Shown here piece by piece: positions 1 to 8,866 of a DNA stretch of 64,000 nt (within the stretch, counting starts at the first letter, position 1; each line of letters starts with the position of its first letter). Where the stretch lies: contig JASJCR010000009.1 in NCBI GenBank assembly GCA_030065875.1, positions 1 through 64,000 of the forward strand, in the 5' to 3' direction. The stretch is from Ardenticatenaceae bacterium (lineage in GTDB: Bacteria; Chloroflexota; Anaerolineae; Promineifilales; Promineifilaceae). Below the pieces are notes generated by a model. It was not told the origin of the DNA and searched no databases. It saw only the letters and a list, made by a program, of their open reading frames with translations. The translations under genes and the position numbers were made by a program.

Positions 1-777
1 GATGGGTCGTTGGGCGGCCGGACACTTCTGCTTATCATGGTTTTGGGGGGCTTGCTGGCTCTCTTTCTGCTTTCCGTTGTGGCCTCATGGAGTCGGGGCG
101 CATGGCTGGCGCTGGCGGCCGGTGGGGGCGTCATGCTCGTTAGCTGGCCAGGTCGCTGGCGAAATCGGTTGGCCATGTTACTGGGTTTAATCGTTCTCCT
201 TTGGGGAGGGTGGCAAACCAATTTGCTGCCATCGTCAGTTACCTCGCGAATCACCAGCGCGGCCGATTTTGAGGTCCGTGATTTACGCGACATTGAACTG
301 ACAAATGCCAACTTTGCCCTGGTCGAACGCCTGGCTTTTTGGCAGGCAGCCGGGAATATGTTTCGCCAAAATTTATGGTTTGGCGTCGGTTTTGGAGCTT
401 ATGATGCGGCATACAGTGATTTTTCTCCGGAAGGATGGCCAAAATCGCTTGGTCATGCGCATAATTATTATTTAAATTTGCTGGCTGAAGTTGGCCTTGT
501 GGGGTTGATCGCCTATCTGGTTCTGTGGGGGGCGATTTTGGGGCAGGCGTGGTGGTTGATTGGCAACGCCCCTGATCGGTGGCGCGGAATCGCCCTCGGT
601 TTATTTGGCGCATGGATCGCGCTGACAACCCATCACCTGGTAGATAAGCTTTACGTGAATAATATTTATTTACAGGTGGGTGCACTGTTGGCTTTACAGC
701 AACTGTTGGTAAACTTGGTGAGATCAACCAGACCACCAGCATTTCAAAGCGTGCCGTCAAACCCTATACAGAAGTAA
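1..777 (+). CDS. O-antigen ligase / polymerase family membrane protein, 5' end outside the window
   Basis: The frame is open to the left edge, so this is the C-terminal part of a longer gene; the TTG at 10 is probably not the start. About 255 residues are visible, with several hydrophobic segments. The stretch SWSRGAWLAL and the later GHAHNYYLNLLAEVGLVG are typical of the Wzy_C / O-antigen ligase family. These integral membrane proteins transfer lipid-linked glycan to an acceptor or polymerise repeat units. GtrA and GT4 genes follow on the same strand, which fits a cell-surface polysaccharide operon. Substrate and acceptor cannot be read from the sequence. A second family member sits in this window as part of the fusion ending at 5666. 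Confidence 0.8.
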   Translation, partial: DGSLGGRTLLLIMVLGGLLALFLLSVVASWSRGAWLALAAGGGVMLVSWPGRWRNRLAMLLGLIVLLWGGWQTNLLPSSVTSRITSAADFEVRDLRDIELTNANFALVERLAFWQAAGNMFRQNLWFGVGFGAYDAAYSDFSPEGWPKSLGHAHNYYLNLLAEVGLVGLIAYLVLWGAILGQAWWLIGNAPDRWRGIALGLFGAWIALTTHHLVDKLYVNNIYLQVGALLALQQLLVNLVRSTRPPAFQSVPSNPIQK

Positions 778-832
778 ATTTTTAAGAGGTCGTTCGGGCG
801 AAGAACCGGTCTGGCTGACGTGAGGAATTGAT

Positions 833-1354
833 ATGTTGTCTACAGTTTCGGAATCTGTTCTTAATCGGGCGTCAAAATGGGGAATTAACCCCAAAGAATT
901 AAAGCGATTTATTAAATTTGCTGTGGTTGGGGTCATTGGCGCGGTTGTTGATTTTGGGTCTTTTAATTTAATCCGGCCGCTCCTCCTGGGAACGATGGCT
1001 TCGGAATCGCTGGCGGTTTCACTGGCCTCCAGCATCTCATTTGTGGCGGCCATTGTCAGCAACTTTTTTTGGAACCGTTACTGGACGTATCCGGATTCTC
1101 GCAGCAAATCTTTTACCGCCCAATTTATTCAATTTACCTTTGTCAATCTGCTGGGCATTTTGATTCGGGCTCCGGTTGTCTGGTTGACTCACGGGTGGTT
1201 TGAGGGGGTCTTTAACTGGTTGCTGCCGTCGCTGGATGATAAGACCGCCGTGCTCCTTGGCGATAATTTTGCCGTGGCGTTTGCCGTGGGAATCGTCATG
1301 TTTTGGAACTTTTTTGTCAATCGGTATTGGACCTATAATGATGTTGAATCATGA
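833..1354 (+). CDS. GtrA family membrane protein
   Basis: 173 aa, about four hydrophobic segments. The core KFAVVGVIGAVVDFGSFNLI and two copies of a FFxNRYWTY-like motif (NFFWNRYWTYPDSRS near residue 80, NFFVNRYWTYND near the C-terminus) are the signature of GtrA/DPMS flippase-like proteins. Family members are thought to help translocate polyprenyl-phosphate-linked sugars across the cytoplasmic membrane. It lies 55 bp after the O-antigen ligase fragment and 36 bp before a GT4 glycosyltransferase, so a glycan-assembly role is likely. The ATG at 833 follows GTGAGGAATTGAT, a usable ribosome binding site. Confidence 0.85.
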   Translation: MLSTVSESVLNRASKWGINPKELKRFIKFAVVGVIGAVVDFGSFNLIRPLLLGTMASESLAVSLASSISFVAAIVSNFFWNRYWTYPDSRSKSFTAQFIQFTFVNLLGILIRAPVVWLTHGWFEGVFNWLLPSLDDKTAVLLGDNFAVAFAVGIVMFWNFFVNRYWTYNDVES

Positions 1355-1390
1355 TCGCTTAGCTTATCGGAATAGCTTAAGGAAGAGGAT

Positions 1391-2554
1391 ATGCGGGTTG
1401 GGATAGATGTCACTGCGGCCTTAACGCAGGGTGGTGGGATTGGTCGCTATACGCGTGAACTTGTCCACGCCCTCGTGGCCACGAACTTTAATCCCGATCT
1501 CTCTTTTGCTTTATTTTCCGCTCGTCCACCCGCTTCCTTACCGGTACTTGATCCCCTGCCTCGCGGCCGTTCGGTGGTCCATCGGCCGGCTCCCTTTAGC
1601 GAAAAGTGGCTTTACCGCATCTGGTATCGCTTTCGGCTGCCTGTTCCGGTACAGCTAATGACCGGTCCGGTTGATATTTTTCATTCACCCGATTTTGTCT
1701 TGCCTCCCGTTTTGGGCAGAGTGCCCACCTTATTGACCGTTCATGATTTGTCCTTTGTCCATTATCCCAACACCTTTACCCCCGCTCTGGTTAATTACTT
1801 AAATGATGTGGTTCCCTGGTCGGTTAAGCGAGCCACCCACATCCTGGCTGACTCCAACTCCACCAAGGAAGATTTAAAATCGGTTTGGGGAGTGCCCGAA
1901 GAAAAAGTGACCGTTTTATACAGCGGGGTCAACGTCCGTTTTCGGCCGACCGTCAACGAACAGCACCTGGTCGATTTGCGGCAGCGCTATCAGCTGGGCT
2001 CTGCACCGTATGTCTTGACGGTAGGGACGGTGCAACCTCGCAAAAATTACCAAATGTTGATTCGGGCGTTTGCTCCGCTGGCCGACCGGATGCCCCACAA
2101 TTTGGTTATCGCCGGGGGCAAAGGGTGGCTGTATGATGACATCATGTCGGAAGTGATCAGCCATAAGCTGCAGGGACGGGTGCTATTTACCGGCTTTGTC
2201 GAAGATGATGATTTGCCTTCGCTTTACAGCGCGGCCACCCTCTTTGTTTTCCCCAGTCTCTATGAAGGATTTGGCTTACCCCTGCTGGAGGCGATGGCCT
2301 GTGGGGTGCCGGTCATTAATTCAAACCGGTCGAGCCTGCCGGAAATCTCCGAAGGAGTGACCATTCAGCTGCCGCCCGACCAGCCACAGGCGTGGACCGA
2401 AGCGATGCAGTGGCTGCTGGATGATCCGGTTCGACGAGCTCAGCTGGTGGCGGCCGGTTTTAACCGCTCCAAACAGTTCAGCTGGGAAAAATCAGCTCGC
2501 AAACTCCTCAATATTTATACACAGCTGCACCAACATGGCGGCGGTCGAAAATAA
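1391..2554 (+). CDS. GT4-type (group 1) glycosyltransferase
   Basis: 387 aa, GT-B fold. The N-terminus (MRVGIDVTAALTQGGGIGRY) contains the Gly-rich acceptor-side loop. The C-terminal half has LTVGTVQPRKNY and the donor-binding EGFGLPLLEAMACGVPVI, with the E-x7-E pattern of retaining GT4 enzymes. It would add a nucleotide-activated sugar to a growing glycan at the cytoplasmic face of the membrane; the donor cannot be told. The ATG at 1391 is preceded by GGAAGAGGAT. It is the last gene of the polysaccharide cluster entering from the left. Confidence 0.88.
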   Translation: MRVGIDVTAALTQGGGIGRYTRELVHALVATNFNPDLSFALFSARPPASLPVLDPLPRGRSVVHRPAPFSEKWLYRIWYRFRLPVPVQLMTGPVDIFHSPDFVLPPVLGRVPTLLTVHDLSFVHYPNTFTPALVNYLNDVVPWSVKRATHILADSNSTKEDLKSVWGVPEEKVTVLYSGVNVRFRPTVNEQHLVDLRQRYQLGSAPYVLTVGTVQPRKNYQMLIRAFAPLADRMPHNLVIAGGKGWLYDDIMSEVISHKLQGRVLFTGFVEDDDLPSLYSAATLFVFPSLYEGFGLPLLEAMACGVPVINSNRSSLPEISEGVTIQLPPDQPQAWTEAMQWLLDDPVRRAQLVAAGFNRSKQFSWEKSARKLLNIYTQLHQHGGGRK

Positions 2555-2580
2555 CCCTCTCTCGTGTCTCGACGCTCTTA

Positions 2581-2589
2581 TGCTATAAT
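2581..2589 (+). promoter_or_regulatory. Extended -10 promoter element of the thioesterase operon (leaderless mRNA predicted)
   Basis: TGCTATAAT is a perfect extended -10 element ending only 8 nt before the ATG at 2598. Initiation at the usual distance would fall on or next to the start codon, and no Shine-Dalgarno sequence is present. The operon is therefore predicted to start as a leaderless transcript. Confidence 0.55.
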
Positions 2590-2597
2590 CTGCCCCC

Positions 2598-3080
2598 ATG
2601 AATGAACTGCCCGGAAAACCGGCCGGCAAGGCCAAGGTCACTCTGGCCCAGGTCATGGGCCCCATGAATGCCAACACCCTGGGAAATGTCCACGGTGGGG
2701 TTTTGATGAAGCTGTGTGATGAAGCCGGTGGTATGGCGGCGGCTCGACATGCCGGCCGACCGGCGGTGACGGTTGTGGTCGACAGCATGAGTTTTCATTC
2801 CCCTGTTCATGTGGGTAATCTGGTTACATTTGAAGCGAAGGTCACCTGGGTCGGCCGCACGTCGATTGAGACCTGCGTCAAAGTTTCGGCCGAAAATGTG
2901 ATTACCGGCGAGGTCACGCACACCAATACCGCCTATTTTGTGTATGTGGCCCTCGATCTGGACGGCCGCCCCACGCCGGTACCGCCCCTCATTTGCGAAA
3001 CCGAACAGGAAAAAAAGGCGTTTGAGCGGGCCAAAGTTCGCCGTGAACTGCGGCTGCAAATGGCCGCAATTAATGGATGA
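2598..3080 (+). CDS. Acyl-CoA thioesterase, hotdog fold (YciA-like)
   Basis: 160 aa. NTLGNVHGGVLMKLCDEAGG (residues about 19-38) is the hotdog helix region with the N-x-G-x-HGG and Asp/Glu pattern of acyl-CoA hydrolases; VVVDSMSFHSPVHVGN is the following strand. It should hydrolyse acyl-CoA thioesters in the cytoplasm; chain length is not predictable. The stop codon overlaps the next start (ATGA), so it is translationally coupled to the AAA+ ATPase gene. The start at 2598 lacks a ribosome binding site, in line with the extended -10 just upstream. Confidence 0.85.
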   Translation: MNELPGKPAGKAKVTLAQVMGPMNANTLGNVHGGVLMKLCDEAGGMAAARHAGRPAVTVVVDSMSFHSPVHVGNLVTFEAKVTWVGRTSIETCVKVSAENVITGEVTHTNTAYFVYVALDLDGRPTPVPPLICETEQEKKAFERAKVRRELRLQMAAING

Positions 3081-4240
3081 GCCAAATGAGTGATCCCTCG
3101 GAATCAATGCTTCTCAAAATTTTGCGGCAGGCGTCTCCCGTACACCGGCTCAAGGGAGTCAGCGGTCGCGATCTGGGGGTAGCCGACACCGAACCATTCC
3201 CGTTTTTGGCCATTATCGGTCAGGAAGAAATGAAGCTCGCTCTTCTGCTGGGAATTATTAATCCGCGGATTGGTGGGGTGCTGCTGATCGGTTCGCGCGG
3301 CACGGCCAAGTCAACGGCGGTGCGGTCCCTTATTGATTTGCTGCCTCTGACGCAGGTCAGCCTATGCCCCAACGGCATGGGGTGTTTGGAGCAAATGGTT
3401 GAAGAGGGAGATATGACGGCCGTCTGCCAAATCTGTGCGCAGCGATATGCGTATGAAGAGCCGCTGAGCCGGGAAGAACGCATGCGGCTGGTTGAACTGC
3501 CCCTCAACGCTCGTTTGGAAGACGTCGTGGGGGGGATTGACGAGCGTTTGGCCATCGAACAGAAGCGCATCCGCCTGGAGCGCGGCATTTTGTCTCAGGC
3601 GGACAACAACCTGCTTTATATTGACGAGGTGAATCTGCTCGATTCGGCGATCATGGATGCGATTTTGGATGCGGCCGCTCAGGGCGCTTACACGGTGAGG
3701 CGCGGTCCCAACAAGCTGACCTATCGCTCAAAATTTATTTTAATCGGCTCGATGAACCCCGAAGAAGGGCAGCTTCGGCCGCAAATCATGGATCGTTTTG
3801 GGTTACGGGTCCTGGTGCGCGGCTTAAACGACCCTGAATTGAGATTTGAAGCATATGAACGGGCGCTGTGGCACCGGCAGAACCCCGAGTCCATGGCCGC
3901 CACCTATGCGGATGAAACGCTGGCCCTAGCGGAAGAGGTGCAGCGGGCGGTTGAGCTCCTGCCCGAGGTGCAAATAAGCGGTGCGGCTCGTGATTTGGGC
4001 TTGCGGCTGATTCGTGAGGCCAAAATCGAGTCGAATCGGGCGGAAATCACCCTTTTTGAAGCCGCCCGGGCCCATTCGGCCGCTGCTGACCGGTCAGAAG
4101 TCACCCGGGAAGATATTCTGGCTGTGGCGGTGATGACCCTGCGGCAGCGCAACAGCGTGCAGCTGGAAGCGTATTTCGCCGAACAGGCGCGCGAAGACGA
4201 ACATCTCAAAGCGCTCATCCAGCAGGTCCAAGATCAGTAA
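3077..4240 (+). CDS. Magnesium/cobalto-chelatase subunit I-like AAA+ ATPase
   Basis: 387 aa. Walker A GSRGTAKST (near residue 73), then VELPLNARLEDVVGG, LLYIDEVNLLD (Walker B), GSMNPEEGQLRPQIMDRFGL (sensor/arginine finger) and a C-terminal helical lid follow the BchI/ChlI order closely. The insertion CPNGMGCLEQ...CQIC carries four cysteines in a possible metal-binding arrangement, recalling the Cys cluster of cobaltochelatase-type homologues. BchI-family proteins drive metal insertion together with a VWA subunit (BchD/CobT type), but no VWA or BchH/CobN partner is in the window. No pigment genes are nearby, so a chelatase or MoxR-like remodelling job is equally possible. It starts in the stop codon of the thioesterase gene. 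Confidence 0.8.
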   Translation: MSQMSDPSESMLLKILRQASPVHRLKGVSGRDLGVADTEPFPFLAIIGQEEMKLALLLGIINPRIGGVLLIGSRGTAKSTAVRSLIDLLPLTQVSLCPNGMGCLEQMVEEGDMTAVCQICAQRYAYEEPLSREERMRLVELPLNARLEDVVGGIDERLAIEQKRIRLERGILSQADNNLLYIDEVNLLDSAIMDAILDAAAQGAYTVRRGPNKLTYRSKFILIGSMNPEEGQLRPQIMDRFGLRVLVRGLNDPELRFEAYERALWHRQNPESMAATYADETLALAEEVQRAVELLPEVQISGAARDLGLRLIREAKIESNRAEITLFEAARAHSAAADRSEVTREDILAVAVMTLRQRNSVQLEAYFAEQAREDEHLKALIQQVQDQ

Positions 4241-4241
4241 A

Positions 4242-4901
4242 ATGCGCCGGGTTTCCGATTTTCTCCGCCGTCGTTATCCCCAGGCTGAACCACTTCTATT
4301 TACTTTAATTTTGATCGCCTACTTCCTGCCGTGGATCAACCACGCCGCGGCCGGGCTGACCTTGATCGGTCTGGACGTTAGCGAGTGGGTCAAATTTTTG
4401 CCGCAGATGCAGTCTGGCGAGCTGCCCAACCGGGATTATTTATACCTCCCCCCTTTGCTGCTGGGTGGATGCCTGGCACTGTCAACCTTATGGGTGGATC
4501 AAAGCCGCTGGCAGCGGTGGCTGCTTCGATTTTTGGCGCTGGGGGTGGGGCTGATCGCCTTTCCCTCGTTTGATGCGATTCGCTTTGAGGATGCTAGCCA
4601 GTGGCGGCCGCGGCTCATCTGGATTGCACTGCTCGCCATTTGGTCACTACTTTTGGTACCGCTCATCGGACGTTTCTCAGCAGGGAATGGGCAGAAACTG
4701 ATTATTTCTTCAGGGCTGCTGGTGTTGGCGTTAGGCGGCGGGATTTTGCCGGCCGTTGTGCTCCTGCCGACCCAGAGGGTGGTGGGGGAGTGGTTAAACA
4801 TCGCCGTTTCTCCGGGGGCCGGCTTTTATCTTTCCACGGCCGGTTTTTTTGTGCTGGCTCTCCTGGCCGCCTTTCAGCTGGTTTCCCATTTAAGCGACTA
4901 A
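4242..4901 (+). CDS. Hypothetical multi-pass membrane protein
   Basis: 219 aa, not recognised. Five to six hydrophobic segments (for example LFTLILIAYFLPWI near residue 20, LIWIALLAIWSLLLVPLI near 125, GLLVLALGGGILPAVVLL near 158, GFFVLALLAAFQLV near the end). It begins one base after the stop of the chelatase-like ATPase gene, so it is almost certainly co-translated with it. It could be a membrane anchor or client of that ATPase, but nothing in the sequence shows this. Confidence 0.7.
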   Translation: MRRVSDFLRRRYPQAEPLLFTLILIAYFLPWINHAAAGLTLIGLDVSEWVKFLPQMQSGELPNRDYLYLPPLLLGGCLALSTLWVDQSRWQRWLLRFLALGVGLIAFPSFDAIRFEDASQWRPRLIWIALLAIWSLLLVPLIGRFSAGNGQKLIISSGLLVLALGGGILPAVVLLPTQRVVGEWLNIAVSPGAGFYLSTAGFFVLALLAAFQLVSHLSD

Positions 4902-5243
4902 TCGTAAACGATTAAGGCCATTTGGCTGTAGACGCGATTTCCCAATGGCTTGGGGAACCGGCATGACAGGGAAGCCACGCTTTCCTGTTCAACAAATTCC
5001 CCCTCCCGATTCGGGAGGGGGTTAGGGGGTGGGTCTCTTAGCGTTATTTCACCCCTCCCCCAGCCCCTCCCCGACGCGGGGAGGGGAGCTTGTTGGACTG
5101 TATGAGAACAAAATTTTTACCTGTCCGTTCCTAAACCCGGCGCAGGGAGGGGTGCGGGTTCAATGATCAAGAGATAGAAACAAAAAAGCGGCACAGCGGC
5201 CGCTTTCTCATCTTCAAATTTGCTAATCGCGTAACGGTATGGA
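4902..5243. repeat. Intergenic region with two GC-rich palindromes
   Basis: The 342-bp gap between convergent genes holds two perfect hairpins of the same kind: 4999-5021 (CCCCCTCCCGA and its complement) and 5064-5086 (CCCCTCCCCG-acg-CGGGGAGGGG). They share the C4-5TCCC(C)G arm and look like copies of one dispersed palindromic repeat. They could act as a bidirectional transcription stop. A related arm (GATCGGGAGGGGGAATTTG) occurs near 37218. No gene is seen here. Confidence 0.6.
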
Positions 5244-5480
5244 TTAGCCTTTCCGGCCGTCAATATAGGCCACGGCCTGCCCAACCGTCGTAATTTGCTG
5301 TGCTTCCTCGTCTGAAATTTCAGCACCAAACTCTTCTTCAAACCCCATGATTAATTCTACAAGGTCTAGCGAATCGGCCTCTAAATCTTCGCGAAAACGG
5401 GCTGCCGGTACGACCTGATTTTCTTCAACGCCAAGCAAATCGATGACGATGGCCTTGACACGCTCTGCGGTATCACTCAT
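5244..5480 (-). CDS. acpP: Acyl carrier protein
   Basis: 78 aa, the normal ACP length. The phosphopantetheine attachment site is [19 protein letters not shown], with the acceptor serine at residue 37. Acidic helices and the C-terminal QAVAYI are typical. It carries acyl chains for fatty acid synthesis in the cytoplasm. A strong ribosome binding site (GGAGG, 7 nt before ATG) fixes the start. It stands alone, with no fab genes adjacent. Confidence 0.93.
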   Translation of the reverse strand: MSDTAERVKAIVIDLLGVEENQVVPAARFREDLEADSLDLVELIMGFEEEFGAEISDEEAQQITTVGQAVAYIDGRKG

Positions 5481-5665
5481 CTTAATTCCTCCGAATTTGA
5501 AATATTCCTAATCTAGCTGAGAGCCTGACCGGATTTTAGGCCCAAAGACACGTTTGTCAAGTGCCGTTGATCAGGCTACACGAGAAAAAACCCGGTTAAC
5601 CTTGAAAGGTTACGACATTTATTAGGTTCTGTTGATGTAATTCATGAATCGTCAGCATCATTTGG

Positions 5666-8600
5666 CTAAAGTTGCAGCGGATCACTTGAATTAGAAAGCC
5701 AGCTGGAAACCGCCAGGGTTAAGTAAAAAGAAAATGCCAGATCGATTAGAAAGAAGCTGTGATCGACCAGGCCGTGGGCAAACATGGCCGCCAAACCGCC
5801 CAGAAAACCGGCCGCCACCGCCCTGGCCGCCAAATTATCAGTCGTTCTCCAGGTGGTGATCAGCTGTTTGAGCGGTTGGAAATAAAGCCAGCACCCGGTC
5901 AGCAGACCAAAGAGGCCCAGCCGGGTGGCTAAATCGAGAAAAAGGTTGTGTGGATGATTGAGGTTTGGCTCTTGCCAGGCGGCCGCTAAGATGTAGCGAC
6001 TGCGATATTCGTACAAGAAATTGTCTAAACCGACCCCAAACCAAAGGTGATCAGCCCACATCGTGATGCTCGAGCGCCACAAATTCAGGCGCAAAATGCC
6101 GGTTGCCGACCGGATATCGAGACGCTGGGAAAGACCGGGAATTTGCAAAACGAGCGCATAACCGATCAGACCCACCAGCAGCCCGGCCGCCGCCCAGGGC
6201 CACACGCGGCGCTGATGATGCCGCTGCCACAGGGCAAAGACGGTGAAGAGGGCAACCGGCAGGCTGAGCAGCAGCCCCCCTTTGCTCAACGTCAATAAAA
6301 AGGCTGTTAGCTGGATCATAAACGCGCCAAAGATCCAGCGACCTCGTCTGTGGGTCCAGAAGGCCGGGAACCACCGCCGCCAAACCGCGCTTTGTCCCAG
6401 GAGCAGCAAGGCAAACAAGAGGGGAATTTGACGGCCGAGGTACAGGGCCACGTTATTGGGAGAACCGTATATCGAACGCAGGCGAAATATCCCTTCCTCA
6501 GCGGTGATCAAATTGGTGCCGCTGACATATTGCCCCAGCCCAATGACCGCTACTAGCGTTCCACCGGCTAAAAACCCGTCAATAGCAGTCATGCTTTCCC
6601 GGTCGGATGGTTTGATTAGGCGCCAGCTGGCATAAAATAGGAGCGGCTCGAGAATAATCGTCCGCCACTCATTGGTCGCCACATCAAGCCTGTCGGTAAA
6701 AAAGAGGGATAGCGTGGCCGCAGCCGTAAAAAAAATAGCCGCCCAATCCGCCGTGGAGAGCCGAATTTGAAATAAAGAGGTTTGCTGCTGCGCCACCCAC
6801 CTGGTCAGCGAATTTAATACCGCTGCGCCAAAAAGAAGCCAGGTAAATATCTCGACCGGTGAGAAGCGATACACGGCCACCGGCTTGAGAAGCTGGGTGA
6901 CGTAAAAAGGGAAGCAAAAAGCAACCAGGGCCAAACCCCAGGCCGGTCTAAATCGGAGCAGCAGAAACAGCAGCAGGAGCCCGGCTCCGTAAACAAACAG
7001 CCAGGGAGTGACATAGAAAAATGTCGCTGTACCAAAGACCAGGGCCAGCTGCGGGATATCGCTGAGGCGGCGAAATACCCCGGCCGCCTGCCCATTCCAG
7101 GTGAGCCATCCGGCAATCGTGACCAATATGGCGACCGCTGTCGTTAAAACGGCATGAGCTGGCTGGCCAAGGGTTCCGAGCCGGTGCCAGAATCTTAAAT
7201 TTGACCGACCCGTCACCACCGTTCCCACAGCTGACAGGGCGGTAATGACCCACAGCCACAGGCCAAAACGATCGTAGGCGGTGGTGGGAAATTGGCGCAC
7301 GCTAATGCCGTTGAGCGCAAATTGATCCCATCCTCGATAAGCGGTAATGGTTAAGGTGTGTGGTCCTGGATTTAAACCGGTGGCTACCGGTTCAACGGCC
7401 AGATAATCGCTGTCGGGATCGTTGGTGTTGAGCACCAGGGCCGATCCCCAACCGGCAGAAGCGGTGGTTTCATCGGGCGGAAGAGCATTTGCCGGCCGGC
7501 CGTCCACCAGAACGTAGAAGCGAGCCCGATAGTTGGCCCGGCGAACCCGTAAACCGACGTCGGTTCCCTCAAAAGCGAAGGTGACGGTATCCGGTGGTTC
7601 TCCTGCTTCCTTTTGGCTCATGTCGGCGCCAAATTCCGGCGAAAATTCCCAATCTCCCTGCCAGGCAAACGCCGGGTGGTCCGCGCTGGCGAAGTGAAAG
7701 CCGGGTTGGGCAGCCGGGGAAGCTGCGGTCAGCGACGGTATTTGTTCGAGCAGGAACTCTTTTTGCAGGGAAAATCCCTGGACAGGATCATCGGCCGGAG
7801 CATCCGGATCCCAATGGTGCCAGAACAGGGGCCCCATCCACGGCCACTCTGTTTTGCTGCGGGCCAGCCCGTTGGCGAGGTAATTGACCTGTTCCTGCTC
7901 GGAAACCGCTCCCCAAATGGAAGGCGATCCTGTCCAGCTCCCCGGCAGAGCGTTCCACCCCCAGTTTCCAGCCCAAAGCGCTTTGTGACCGTCTCCGTGA
8001 GCGACCATGACTTCGCGTAGTAAAATAATGCGGCTAAAATTTAGGTGCTCGATGCCCACGTCCCGGTTGGTTGGGGCGCTGTCAAACCCATACGGCTTAC
8101 CGGCCGCAAAATCAAACGAGGCGGCCGCCCCATTTTCATAGAGCGCCTGCAAAAACAGCGGTTCGGCCATGTTCACCTTGGTGGTTTCGGCGGTTGGGGC
8201 CAGAGGAGCGGCCCCGATGATAGCATCTGGGTCAACGGCTCGGATTTCCCGTGCGGCCGCCGCCAGCAGAGCGCCATACAGGTCGGGATTAATCGGTTGA
8301 TTACCCCAGTGGCTGGCGATGTTTGGCTCATCCCAAATCAGATAGGCCCGAATGCGCGAACCGTATCGCCTGGCAAATTCGCCGGCCCAGGACGCATACG
8401 CCATGACGTCATCCGGGGGAGCAAAATCATTGTCCGGATGCCCATCTAGCAGGACAACAAGCTCCAGATCGGTTTGAGCAACAGCTTCAATCATTTGATC
8501 GGCTTCCGCCCAGTCAAACGCAGGGGTGAAGTAAAAAGATTGCTTGATTTTGCCGATTCCCAATGACGAAATGCGCGATAGGTTGTCCTGCAGTTCGGCC

Positions 8601-8797
8601 GGAGTGTACTGCTCCAGAGAAACGTTGACCCCAAACTCGGTTCCCGCGTGATCAACCGGCAGGTCGGTCAGGGGAGAGTACCCTCGTTTTTCAAAGCGAT
8701 CCTGCCGGGCCAGTGAAGCCAGTACGCTGCCTGAAAGAAGGGTGAGCAGCAGAAAAGACAGCATCCTGGCTGGCGATGGGGAGAAAATCTGTTTCAT
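5666..8797 (-). CDS. Fusion: secreted glycoside-hydrolase-like domain + sugar-binding-like module + O-antigen ligase membrane domain
   Basis: About 1043 aa from the ATG at 8797 (MKQIFSPSPARM); a TTG at 8833 would add 12 residues. After an N-terminal hydrophobic segment, residues about 40-360 look like a TIM-barrel glycosidase (EFGVNVSLEQYTPAELQDNL, then YLIWDEPNIASHWG with the x-E-P-N pattern of GH5/GH39-like clans, then WGNWGWNALPGSW). Residues about 370-500 form a beta-rich module (GLRVRRANYRARFYVLVDGR). The rest is a polytopic membrane domain ending with the Wzy_C-like NHPHNLFLDLATRLGLFGLL. The order suggests an extracytoplasmic glycan-recognising or cutting domain tethered to a ligase/polymerase. 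Catalysis by the barrel is inference; only one acidic candidate (the Glu of DEPN) is obvious. Confidence 0.75.
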   Translation of the reverse strand: MKQIFSPSPARMLSFLLLTLLSGSVLASLARQDRFEKRGYSPLTDLPVDHAGTEFGVNVSLEQYTPAELQDNLSRISSLGIGKIKQSFYFTPAFDWAEADQMIEAVAQTDLELVVLLDGHPDNDFAPPDDVMAYASWAGEFARRYGSRIRAYLIWDEPNIASHWGNQPINPDLYGALLAAAAREIRAVDPDAIIGAAPLAPTAETTKVNMAEPLFLQALYENGAAASFDFAAGKPYGFDSAPTNRDVGIEHLNFSRIILLREVMVAHGDGHKALWAGNWGWNALPGSWTGSPSIWGAVSEQEQVNYLANGLARSKTEWPWMGPLFWHHWDPDAPADDPVQGFSLQKEFLLEQIPSLTAASPAAQPGFHFASADHPAFAWQGDWEFSPEFGADMSQKEAGEPPDTVTFAFEGTDVGLRVRRANYRARFYVLVDGRPANALPPDETTASAGWGSALVLNTNDPDSDYLAVEPVATGLNPGPHTLTITAYRGWDQFALNGISVRQFPTTAYDRFGLWLWVITALSAVGTVVTGRSNLRFWHRLGTLGQPAHAVLTTAVAILVTIAGWLTWNGQAAGVFRRLSDIPQLALVFGTATFFYVTPWLFVYGAGLLLLFLLLRFRPAWGLALVAFCFPFYVTQLLKPVAVYRFSPVEIFTWLLFGAAVLNSLTRWVAQQQTSLFQIRLSTADWAAIFFTAAATLSLFFTDRLDVATNEWRTIILEPLLFYASWRLIKPSDRESMTAIDGFLAGGTLVAVIGLGQYVSGTNLITAEEGIFRLRSIYGSPNNVALYLGRQIPLLFALLLLGQSAVWRRWFPAFWTHRRGRWIFGAFMIQLTAFLLTLSKGGLLLSLPVALFTVFALWQRHHQRRVWPWAAAGLLVGLIGYALVLQIPGLSQRLDIRSATGILRLNLWRSSITMWADHLWFGVGLDNFLYEYRSRYILAAAWQEPNLNHPHNLFLDLATRLGLFGLLTGCWLYFQPLKQLITTWRTTDNLAARAVAAGFLGGLAAMFAHGLVDHSFFLIDLAFSFYLTLAVSSWLSNSSDPLQL

Positions 8798-8866
8798 CGG
8801 CCGAATCGTAAGCGTTCCCGCCGCGTTTGGCAACCGCGGCCGGCAAACGAAATAACAACGGAAAGG

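Noticed and set aside
3290-3320. Altered Walker A (GSRGTAKST) in the chelatase-like ATPase as a defect
   Set aside because: The invariant Lys and Ser/Thr are kept, and Ala at this place is common in cobaltochelatase-type relatives.
4999-5086. GC-rich palindromes as small RNA genes
   Set aside because: They have no promoter and recur as a dispersed repeat type; a transcription-stop or mobile palindrome is simpler.
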